This document shows, in pieces, positions 51,798 to 63,567 of a DNA stretch of 64,000 nt. The stretch covers positions 62,001 through 126,000 of the forward strand of contig JAYKNF010000042.1 in NCBI GenBank assembly GCA_036172665.1, written 5' to 3'. Position 1 is the stretch's first letter. Each line of letters starts with the position of its first letter. The notes below the pieces were generated by a model. That model saw only the letters and a list, made by a program, of their open reading frames with translations. It had not been told where the DNA came from and made no database searches. The DNA is from Prosopocoilus inquinatus (lineage: Eukaryota; Arthropoda; Insecta; Coleoptera; Lucanidae). A program made the position numbers and the translations under genes.

Positions 51798-53287
51798 CTA
51801 TGTTATTTGACGTTTCGATGGACTCCAGTAACTCTAATGTGAGATACGAAATTTTCGGACGCAGCAGAAGCTGGAAATAGTTTTAAACGAAACAACACGC
51901 ATTAGCGTTGTTCCTGTGATGTATCTAATCGATCCTTACTTATCTATCATGTTATTTGACGTTTGGATGGACTCCAGTAACCCTGACGTGAGATACGAAG
52001 TTCTCGGACGCAGCAGAAGCTGGAAATAGTTTTAAACGAAACAACACGTATTAGCGTTGTTTCTGTGATGTATCTAATCGATCCTTACTCATCTATCATG
52101 TTATTTGACGTTTGGATGGACTCCAGTAACTCTGATGTGAGATACAAAGTTCTCGGACGCAGCAGAAGCTGGAAATAGTTTTAAACGAAACAACACGTAT
52201 TAGCGTTGTTTCTGTGATGTATCTAATCCATCCTTACTCATCTATCATGTTATTTGGCGTTTCGATGGACTCCAGTAACTTTGATGTGAGATACGAAGTT
52301 CTCGGACGCAGCTGAAGCTGGAAATAGTTTTAAATGAAACAACACGTATTAGCGTTGTTCCTGTGATGTATCTAAACGATCCTTACTTATCTAACATGTT
52401 ATTTGACGTTTGGATGGACTCCAGTAAGTCTGATGTGAGATACAAAGTTTTTGGACGCAGCAGGAGCTGGAAATAGTTTTAAACGAAACAACACGTATTA
52501 GCGTTGTTCCTGTGATGTATCTAATCGATCCTTACTCATCTATCATGTTATTTGACGTTTGGATGGACTCCAGTAACTCTGATGTGAGATACAAAGTTTT
52601 TGGACGCAACAGAACCTGGAAATAGTTTTGAACGAAACAACACGTATTAGCGTTGTTCCTGTGCTGTATCTAATCGATCCTTACTCATATATCATGTTAT
52701 TTGGCGTTTCGATGGACTCCAGTAGCTCTGATGTGAGATACGACGTTTTCGGACGCAGCAGAAGCTGGAAATAGTTTTAAACGAAACAACACGTATTAGC
52801 GTTGTTCCTGTGATGTATCTAATCGATCCTTACTCATCTATCATGTTATTTGACGTTTCGATGGACTCCAGTAACTCTAATGTGAGATACGAAATTTTCG
52901 GACGCAGCAGAAACTGGAAATAGTTTTAAACGAAACAACACGCATTAGCGTTGTTCCTGTGATGTATCTAATCGATCCTTACTTATCTATCATGTTATTT
53001 GACGTTTGGATGGACTCCAGTAACCCTGACGTGAGATACGAAGTTCTCGGACGCAGCAGAAGCTGGAAATAGTTTTAAACGAAACAACACGTATTAGCGT
53101 TGTTCCTGTGATGTATCTAATCGATCCTTACTCATCTATCATGTTATTTGACGTTTGGATGGACTCCAGTAACTCTGATGTGAGATACAAAGTTTTTGGA
53201 CGCAGCAGAAGCTGGAAATAGTTTTGAACGAAACAACACCTATTAGCGTTGTTCTTGTGATGTATCTAATCGATCCTTACTTAGCTA
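51798..53287. repeat. 10-mer higher-order repeat, copy 1 (1490 bp)
   Basis: Order: E-C-D-F-G-D-A-E-C-D. The second D has the rare GGACGCAACAGAACC (near 52602), repeated exactly 1490 bp later. All monomers are 149 bp. It follows the last A of the 6-mer, which itself has an odd ATTTATCGTTTCG start at 51656-51668. Confidence 0.9.
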
Positions 53288-54777
53288 CTATGTTATTTGA
53301 CGTTTGGATGGACTCCAGTAACTCTAATGTGAGATACGAAATTTTCGGACGCAGCAGAAGCTGGAAATAGTTTTAAACGAAACAACACGCATTAGCGTTG
53401 TTCCTGTGATGTATCTAATCGATCCTTACTTATCTATCATGTTATTTGACGTTTGGATGGACTCCAGTAACCCTGACGTGAGATACGAAGTTCTCGGACG
53501 CAGCAGAAGCTGGAAATGGTTTTAAACGAAACAACACGTATTAGCGTTGTTTCTGTGATGTATCTAATCGATCCTTACTCATCTATCATGTTATTTGACG
53601 TTTGGATGGACTCCAGTAACTCTGATGAGAGATACAAAGTTTTTGGACGCAGCAGAAGCTGGAAATAGTTTTGAACGAAACAACACCTATTAGCGTTGTT
53701 TCTGTGATGTATCTAATCGATCCTTACTCATCTATCATGTTATTTGGCGTTTCGATGGACTCCAGTAACTTTGATGTGAGATACGAAGTTCTCGGACGCA
53801 GCTGAAGCTGGAAATAGTTTTAAATGAAACAACACGTATTAGCGTTGTTCCTGTGATGTATCTAAACGATCCTTACTTATCTAACATGTTATTTGACGTT
53901 TGGATGGACTCCAGTAAGTCTGATGTGAGATACAAAGTTTTTGGACGCAGCAGGAGCTGGAAATAGTTTTAAACGAAACAACACGTATTAGCGTTGTTCC
54001 TGTGATGTATCTAATCGATCCTTACTCATCTATCATGTTATTTGACGTTTGGATGGACTCCAGTAACTCTGATGTGAGATACAAAGTTTTTGGACGCAAC
54101 AGAACCTGGAAATAGTTTTGAACGAAGCAACACGTATTAGCGTTGTTCCTGTGCTGTATCTAATCGATCCTTACTCATATATCATGTTATTTGGCGTTTC
54201 GATGGACTCCAGTAGCTCTGATGTGAGATACGACGTTTTCGGACGCAGCAGAAGCTGGAAATAGTTTTAAACGAAACAACACGTATTAGCGTTGTTCCTG
54301 TGATGTATCTAATCGATCCTTACTTATCTATCATGTTATTTGACGTTTCGATGGACTCCAGTAACTCTAATGTGAGATACGAAATTTTCGGACGCAGCAG
54401 AAGCTGGAAATAGTTTTAAACGAAACAACACGCATTAGCGTTGTTCCTGTGATGTATCTAATCGATCCTTACTTATCTATCATGTTATTTGACGTTTGGA
54501 TGGACTCCAGTAACCCTGACGTGAGATACGAAGTTCTCGGACGCAGCAGAAGCTGGAAATAGTTTTAAACGAAACAACACGTATTAGCGTTGTTCCTGTG
54601 ATGTATCTAATCGATCCTTACTCATCTATCATGTTATTTGACGTTTGGATGGACTCCAGTAACTCTGATGTGAGATACAAAGTTCTTGGACGCAGCAGAA
54701 GCTGGAAATAGTTTTGAACGAAACAACACGTATTAGCGTTGTTCCTGTGCTGTATCTAATCGATCCTTACTCATATA
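53288..54777. repeat. 10-mer higher-order repeat, copy 2 (1490 bp)
   Basis: It has the same order and length as 51798-53287. Differences include GATGAGAGATAC in the D at 53586 against GATGTGAGATAC, GGAAATGGTTTT near 53513, and AACGAAGCAAC near 54121. The last D has AAAGTTCTTGG where copy 1 has AAAGTTTTTGG. It runs directly into the seven-monomer block at 54778. Confidence 0.9.
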
Positions 54778-55820
54778 TCATGTTATTTGGCGTTTCGATG
54801 GACTCCAGTAGCTCTGATGTGAGATACGACGTTTTCGGGCGCAGCAGAATCTGGAAATAGTTTTAAACGAAACAACACGTATTAGCGTTGTTCCTGTGAT
54901 GTATCTAATCGATCCTTACTCATCTATCATGTTATTTGACGTTTGGATGGACTCCAGTAACTCTGATGTGAGATACGACGTTTTCGGACGCAGCAGAAGC
55001 TGGAAATAGTTTTAAACGAGACAACACGTATTAGCGTTGTTCCTGTGATGTATCTAATCGATCCTTACTCATCTATCATGTTATTTGACGTTTGGATGGA
55101 CTCCAGTAACTCTGATGAGAGACACAAAGATTTCGGACGCAGCAGAAGCTGGAAATAGTTTTGAACGAAACAACACGTATTAGCGTTGTTCCTGTGATGT
55201 ATCTAATCGATCCTTACTCATCTATCATGTTATTTGACGTTTGGACGGACTCCAGTAACTCTGATGAGAGATACGATGTTCTCGGACGCAGCAGAAGCTG
55301 GAAATAGTTTTAAACGAAACAACACGCATTAGCGTTGTTCCTGTGATGTATCTAATCGATCCTTACTCATCTATCATGTTATTTGACGTTTGGATGGACT
55401 CCAGTAGCTCTGATGTGAGATACGACGTTTTCGGACGCAGCAGAATCTGGAAATAGTTTTGAACGAAACAACACGTATTAGCGTTGTTCCTGTGATGTAT
55501 CTAATCGATCCTTACTCATCTATCATGTTATTTGACGTTTGGATGGACTCCAGTAACCCTGACGTGAGATACGAAGTTCTCGGACGCAGCAGAACCTGGA
55601 AATAGTTTTAAACGAAACAACACGCATTAGCGTTGTTCCTGTGATGTATCTAATCGATCCTTACTCATCTATCATGTTATTTGACGTTTCGATGGACTCC
55701 AGTAACTTTGATGTGAGATACGAAGTTCTCGGACGCAGCTGAAGCTGGAAATAGTTTTAAATGAAACAACACGTATTAGCGTTGTTCCTGTGATGTATCT
55801 AATCGATCCTTACTTATCTA

Positions 55821-57309
55821 TCATGTTATTTGAAGTTTGGATGGGCTCCAGTAACCCTGACGTGAGATACGAAGTTCTCGGACGCAGCAGAATCTGGAAA
55901 TAGTTTTAAACGAAACAACACGCATTGGCGTTGTTCCTGTGATGTATCTAATCGATCCTTACTCATCTATCATGTTATTTGACGTTTGGATGGACTCCAG
56001 TAACCCTGACGTGAGATACGAAGTTCTCGGACGCAGCAGAAGCTGGAAATAGTTTTAAACGAAACAACACGTATTAGCGTTGTTCCTGTGATGTATCTAA
56101 TCGATCCTTACTCATCTATCATGTTATTTGACGTTTGGATGGACTTCAGTAACTCTGATGTGAGATACAAAGTTCTTGGACGCAGCAGAAGCTGGAAATA
56201 GTTTTGAACGAAACAACACGTATTAGCGTTGTTCCTGTGATGTATCTAATCGATCCTCACTTAGCTACTATGTTATTTGACGTTTCGATGAACTCCAGTA
56301 ACTCTAATGTGAGATACGAAATTTTCGGACGCAGCAGCAGCTGGAAATAGTTTGAAACGAAACAACACATATTAGCGTTGTTCCTGTGATGTATCTAATC
56401 GATCCTTACTCATCTATCATGTTATTTGACGTTTGGACGGACTCCAGTAACTCTGATGAGAGATACAAAGTTCTCGGACGCAGTAGAAGCTGGAAATAGT
56501 TTTGAACGAAACAACACGTATTAGCGTTGTTCCTGTGATGTATCTAAACGATCCTTACTTATCTAACATGTTATTTGACGTTTGGATGGACTCCAGCAAG
56601 TCTGATGTGAGATACAAAGTTTTTGGACCCAGCAGAAGCTGGAAATAGTTTTAAACGAAACAACACGTATTAGCGTTGTTCCTCTGCTGTATCTAATCGA
56701 TCCTTACTCATCTATCATGTAATTTGGCGTTTCGATGGACTCCAGTAGCTCTGATGTGAGATACGACGTTTTCGGACGCAGCAGAAGCTGGAAATAGTTT
56801 TAAAAGAAACAACACGCATTAACGTTGTTCCTCTGATGTATCTAATCGATCCTTACTCATCTATCATGTTATTTGGGGTTTCGATGGACTCCAGTAACTT
56901 TGATGTGAGATACGAAGTTCTCGGACGCAGCTGAAGCTGGAAATAGCTTTAAATGAAACAACACGTATTAGCGTTGTTCCTGTGATGTATCTAATCGATC
57001 CTTACTCATCTATCATGTTATTTGGCGTTTCGATGGACTCCAGTAACTTTGATGTGAGATACGAAGTTCTCGGACGCAGCTGAAGCTGGAAATAGTTTTA
57101 AATGAAACAACACGTATTAGCGTTGTTCCTGTGCTGTATCTAATCAATCCTTACTCATATATCATGTTATTTGGCGTTTCGATGGACTCCAGTAACCCTG
57201 ACGTGAGATACGAAGTTCTCGCACGCAGCAGAAGCTGGAAATATTTTAAACGAAACAACACGTATTAGCGTTGTTCCTGTGATGTATCTAATCGATCCTT
57301 ACTCATCTA
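55821..57309. repeat. Ten mixed monomers between blocks
   Basis: Order: C'-C-D-E-H-G-A-F-F-C. The E here (56268) is the first since about 46434 with CAGCAGCAGCTGG and CACATATTAGCG, and it marks the return of central-type monomers. Private marks include GAAGTTTGG near 55832, GGACCCAGC near 56626, GTAATTTGG near 56720 and TGGGGTTTCG near 56873. The last C (57162) is 148 bp because AAATATTTTAAAC has lost one base near 57243. Confidence 0.78.
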
Positions 57310-60300
57310 TCATGTTATTTGACGTTTGGATGGACTCCAGTAACTCTGATGTGAGATACAAAGTTTTTGGACGCAGCAGAAGCTGGAAATAGTTTTGAAC
57401 TAAACAACACGTATTAGCGTTGTTCCTGTGATGTATCTAATCGATCCTTACTTAGCTACTTTGTTATTTGACGTTTCGATGGACTCCAGTAACTCTAATG
57501 TGAGATACGAAATTTTCGGACGCAGCAGCAGCTGGAAATAGTTTGAAACGAAACAACACATATTAGCGTTGTTCCTGTGATGTATCTAATCGATCCTTAC
57601 TCATCTATCATGTTATTTGACGTTTGGACGGACTCCAGTAACTCTGATGAGAGATACAAAGTTCTCGGACGCAGTAGAAGCTGGAAATAGTTTTAAATGA
57701 AACAACACGTATTAGCGTTGTTCCTGTGATGTATGTAATCGATCCTTACTCATCTATCATGTTATTTGGCGTTTCGATGGACTCCAGTAGCTCTGATGTG
57801 AGATACGACGTTTTCTGAGGCAGCAGAAGCTGGAAATAGTTTTAAACGAAACAACACGCATTAGCGTTGTTCCTGTGATGTATCTAATCGATCCTTACTC
57901 ATCTATCACGTTATTTGACGTTTCGATGGACTCCAGTAACTCTAATGTGAGAAACGAAATTTTCGGACGCAGCAGAAGCTGGAAATAGTTTTAAACGAAA
58001 CAACACGCATTAGCGTTGTTCCTGTGATGTATCTAATCGATCCTTACTCATCTATCATGTTATTTGACGTTTGGATGGACTCCAGTAACCCTGACGTGAG
58101 ATACGAAGTTCTCGGACGCAGCAGAACCTGGAAATAGTTTTAAACGAAACAACACGCATTAGCGTTGTTCCTGTGATGTATCTAATCGATCCTTACTTAT
58201 CTATCATGTTATTTGACGTTTGGATGGACTCCAGTAACCCTGACGTGAGATACGAAGTTCTCGGACGCAGCAGAACCTGGAAATAGTTTTAAACGAAACA
58301 ACACACATTAGCGTTGTTCCTGTGATGTATCTAATCGATCCTTACTCATCTATCATGTTATTTGGCGTTTCGATGGACTCCAGTAACTTTGATGTGAGAT
58401 ACGAAGTTCTCGGACGCAGCTGAAGCTGGAAATAGTTTTATATGAAACAACACGTATTAGCGTTGTTCCTGTGATGTATCTAAACGATCCTTACTTATCT
58501 AACATGTTATTTGACGTTTGGATGGACTCCAGTAAGTCTGATGTGAGATACAAAGTTTTTGGACGCAGCAGGAGCTGGAAATAGTTTTAAACGAAACAAC
58601 ACGTATTAGCGTTGTTCCTGTGCTGTATTTAATCGATCCTTACTCATATATCATGTTATTTGGCGTTTCGATGGACTCCAGTAGCTCTGATGTGAGATAC
58701 GACGTTTTCGGACGCAGCAGAAGCTGGAAATAGTTTTAAACGAAACAACACGTATTAGCGTTGTTCCTGTGATGTATCTAATCGATCCTTACTCATCTAT
58801 CATGTTATTTGACGTTTGGATGGACTTCAGTAACTCTGATGAGAGACACAAAGATTTCGGACGCAGCAGAAGCTGGAAATAGTTTTGAACGAAACAACAC
58901 GTATTAGCGTTGTTCCTGTGATGTATCTAATCGATCCTTACTCACCTATCATGTTATTTGACGTTTGGATGGACTCCAGTAAGTCTGATGTGAGATACAA
59001 AGATTTTGGACGCAGCAGGAGCTGGAAATAGTTTTAACCGAAACAACACGCATTAGCGTTGTTCCTGTGATGTATCTAATCGATCCTTACTTATCTATCA
59101 TGTTATTTGGCGTTTCGATGGACTCCAGTAGCTCTGATGTGAGATACGTCGTTTTCGGACGCAGCAGAAGCTGGAAATAGTTTTAAACGAAACAACACGT
59201 ATTAGCGTTGTTCCTGTGATGTATCTAATCGATCCTTACTCATCTATCATGTTATTTGACGTTTGGATGGACTTCAGTAACTCTGATGAGAGACACAAAG
59301 ATTTCGGACGCAGCAGAAGCTGGAAATAGTTTTGAACGAAACAACACGTATTAGCGTTGTTCCTGTGATGTACCTAATCGATCCTTACTCATCTATCATG
59401 TTATTTGACGTTTGGATGGACTCCAGTAACCCTGACGTGAGATACGAAGTTCTCGGACGCAGCAGAAGCTGGAAATAGTTTTAAACGAAACAACACGCAT
59501 TAGCGTTGTTCCTGTGATGTATCTGATCGATCCTTACTCATCTATCATGTTATTTGACGTTTCGATGGACTCCAGTAACTCTAATGTGAGATACGAAATT
59601 TTCGGACGCAGCAGAAGCTGAAAATAGTTTTAAACGAAACAACACGCATTAGCGTTGTTTCTGTAATGTATCTAATCGATCCTTACTTATCTATCATGTT
59701 ATTTGACGTTCGGATGGACTCCAGTAACCCTGACGTGAGATACGAAGTTCTCGGACGCAGCAGAATCTGGAAATAGTTTTAAACGAAACAACGCGCATTG
59801 GCGTTGTTCCTGTGATGTATCTAATCGATCCTTACTCATCTATCACGTTATTTGACGTTTGGATGGACTCCAGTAACTCTAATGTGAGATACGAAATTTT
59901 CGGACGCAGCAGCAGCTGGAAATAGTTTGAAACGAAACAACACATATTAGCGATGTTCCTGTGATGTATCTAATCGATCCTTACTCATCTATCATGTTAT
60001 TTGACGTTTGGACGGACTCCAGTAACTCTGATGAGAGATACAAAGTTCTCGGACGCAGTAGAAGCTGGAAATAGTTTTGAACGAAACAACACGTATTAGC
60101 GTTGTTCCTGTGATGTATCTAAACGATCCTTACTTATCTAACATGTTATTTGGCGTTTCGATGGACTCCAGTAACTTTGATGTGAGATACGATGTCCTCG
60201 GACGCAGCTGAAGCTGGAAATAGTTTCAAATGAAACAACACGTATTAGCGTTGTTCCTGTGCTGTATCTAATCGATCCTTACTCATATATCATGTTATTT

Positions 60301-60438
60301 GGCGTTTCGATGGACTCCAGTAGCTCTGATGTGAGATACGACGTTTTCGGACGCAGCAGAAGCTGGAAATAGTTTTATACGAAACAACACGCATTAGCGT
60401 TGTTCCTGTGATGTATCTAATCGATCCTTACTCATCTA
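57310..60438. repeat. 21-mer higher-order repeat B, copy 1 (3129 bp)
   Basis: Order: D-E-H-J-E'-C-C-F-G-A-B-G-A-B-C-E-C-E-H-F-A, all 149 bp. Rare marks include CTACTTTGTTA in E, GTATGTAATCG before J, ATCACGTTA in E', CACACATTAGCG, TTTTATATG, CTCACCTATC, GATACGTCG, GTACCTAATCG, ATCTGATCG, GACGTTCGG and GATGTCCTCGG. It shares its 59545-60438 end with 46136-47029, so it is partly related to repeat family A. Confidence 0.92.
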
Positions 60439-63400
60439 TCATGTTATTTGACGTTTGGATGGACTCCAGTAACTCTGATGTGAGATACAAAGTTTTTGGA
60501 CGCAGCAGAAGCTGGAAATAGTTTTGAACTAAACAACACGTATTAGCGTTGTTCCTGTGATGTATCTAATCGATCCTTACTTAGCTACTTTGTTATTTGA
60601 CGTTTCGATGGACTCCAGTAACTCTAATGTGAGATACGAAATTTTCGGACGCAGCAGCAGCTGGAAATAGTTTGAAACGAAACAACACATATTAGCGTTG
60701 TTCCTGTGATGTATCTAATCGATCCTTACTCATCTATCATGTTATTTGACGTTTGGACGGACTCCAGTAACTCTGATGAGAGATACAAAGTTCTCGGACG
60801 CAGTAGAAGCTGGAAATAGTTTTAAATGAAACAACACGTATTAGCGTTGTTCCTGTGATGTATGTAATCGATCCTTACTCATCTATCATGTTATTTGGCG
60901 TTTCGATGGACTCCAGTAGCTCTGATGTGAGATACGACGTTTTCTGAGGCAGCAGAAGCTGGAAATAGTTTTAAACGAAACAACACGCATTAGCGTTGTT
61001 CCTGTGATGTATCTAATCGATCCTTACTCATCTATCACGTTATTTGACGTTTCGATGGACTCCAGTAACTCTAATGTGAGAAACGAAATTTTCGGACGCA
61101 GCAGAAGCTGGAAATAGTTTTAAACGAAACAACACGCATTAGCGTTGTTCCTGTGATGTATCTAATCGATCCTTACTCATCTATCATGTTATTTGACGTT
61201 TGGATGGACTCCAGTAACCCTGACGTGAGATACGAAGTTCTCGGACGCAGCAGAACCTGGAAATAGTTTTAAACGAAACAACACGCATTAGCGTTGTTCC
61301 TGTGATGTATCTAATCGATCCTTACTTATCTATCATGTTATTTGACGTTTGGATGGACTCCAGTAACCCTGACGTGAGATACGAAGTTCTCGGACGCAGC
61401 AGAACCTGGAAATAGTTTTAAACGAAACAACACACATTAGCGTTGTTCCTGTGATGTATCTAATCGATCCTTACTCATCTATCATGTTATTTGGCGTTTC
61501 GATGGACTCCAGTAACTTTGATGTGAGATACGAAGTTCTCGGACGCAGCTGAAGCTGGAAATAGTTTTATATGAAACAACACGTATTAGCGTTGTTCCTG
61601 TGATGTATCTAAACGATCCTTACTTATCTAACATGTTATTTGACGTTTGGATGGACTCCAGTAAGTCTGATGTGAGATACAAAGTTTTTGGACGCAGCAG
61701 GAGCTGGAAATAGTTTTAAACGAAACAACACGTATTAGCGTTGTTCCTGTGCTGTATTTAATCGATCCTTACTCATATATCATGTTATTTGGCGTTTCGA
61801 TGGACTCCAGTAGCTCTGATGTGAGATACGACGTTTTCGGACGCAGCAGAAGCTGGAAATAGTTTTAAACGAAACAACACGTATTAGCGTTGTTCCTGTG
61901 ATGTATCTAATCGATCCTTACTCATCTATCATGTTATTTGACGTTTGGATGGACTTCAGTAACTCTGATGAGAGACACAAAAATTTCGGACGCAGCAGAA
62001 GCTGGAAATAGTTTTGAACGAAACAACACGTATTAGCGTTGTTCCTGTGATGTATCTAATCGATCCTTACTCACCTATCATGTTATTTGACGTTTGGATG
62101 GACTCCAGTAAGTCTGATGTGAGATACAAAGATTTTGGACGCAGCAGGAGCTGGAAATAGTTTTAACCGAAACAACACGCATTAGCGTTGTTCCTGTGAT
62201 GTATCTAATCGATCCTTACTTATCTATCATGTTATTTGGCGTTTCGATGGACTCCAGTAGCTCTGATGTGAGATACGTCGTTTTCGGACGCAGCAGAAGC
62301 TGGAAATAGTTTTAAACGAAACAACACGTATTAGCGTTGTTCCTGTGATGTATCTAATCGATCCTTACTCATCTATCATGTTATTTGACGTTTGGATGGA
62401 CTTCAGTAACTCTGATGAGAGACACAAAGATTTCGGACGCAGCAGAAGCTGGAAATAGTTTTGAACGAAACAACACGTATTAGCGTTGTTCCTGTGATGT
62501 ACCTAATCGATCCTTACTCATCTATCATGTTATTTGACGTTTGGATGGACTCCAGTAACCCTGACGTGAGATACGAAGTTCTCGGACGCAGCAGAAGCTG
62601 GAAATAGTTTTAAACGAAACAACACGCATTAGCGTTGTTCCTGTGATGTATCTGATCGATCCTTACTCATCTATCATGTTATTTGACGTTTCGATGGACT
62701 CCAGTAACTCTAATGTGAGATACGAAATTTTCGGACGCAGCAGAAGCTGAAAATAGTTTTAAACGAAACAACACGCATTAGCGTTGTTTCTGTAATGTAT
62801 CTAATCGATCCTTACTTATCTATCATGTTATTTGACGTTCGGATGGACTCCAGTAACCCTGACGTGAGATACGAAGTTCTCGGACGCAGCAGAATCTGGA
62901 AATAGTTTTAAACGAAACAACGCGCATTGGCGTTGTTCCTGTGATGTATCTAATCGATCCTTACTCATCTATCACGTTATTTGACGTTTGGATGGACTCC
63001 AGTAACTCTAATGTGAGATACGAAATTTTCGGACGCAGCAGCAGCTGGAAATAGTTTGAAACGAAACAACACATATTAGCGATGTTCCTGTGATGTATCT
63101 AATCGATCCTTACTCATCTATCATGTTATTTGACGTTTGGACGGACTCCAGTAACTCTGATGAGAGATACAAAGTTCTCGGACGCAGTAGAAGCTGGAAA
63201 TAGTTTTGAACGAAACAACACGTATTAGCGTTGTTCCTGTGATGTATCTAAACGATCCTTACTTATCTAACATGTTATTTGGCGTTTCGATGGACTCCAG
63301 TAACTTTGATGTGAGATACGATGTCCTCGGACGCAGCTGAAGCTGGAAATAGTTTCAAATGAAACAACACGTATTAGCGTTGTTCCTGTGCTGTATCTAA

Positions 63401-63567
63401 TCGATCCTTACTCATATATCATGTTATTTGGCGTTTCGATGGACTCCAGTAGCTCTGATGTGAGATACGACGTTTTCGGACGCAGCAGAAGCTGGAAATA
63501 GTTTTATACGAAACAACACGCATTAGCGTTGTTCCTGTGATGTATCTAATCGATCCTTACTCATCTA
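60439..63567. repeat. 21-mer higher-order repeat B, copy 2 (3129 bp)
   Basis: Every rare mark of the copy at 57310 recurs at +3129. By eye I find one difference, CAAAAATTTCGG near 61979 against CAAAGATTTCGG near 58850. The unit is followed by the GTTAATTGG A monomer (63568), the neighbour also seen at 47030, so the original right flank lies here. Such high identity means a very recent duplication, or an assembly that placed one unit twice. Confidence 0.92.
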
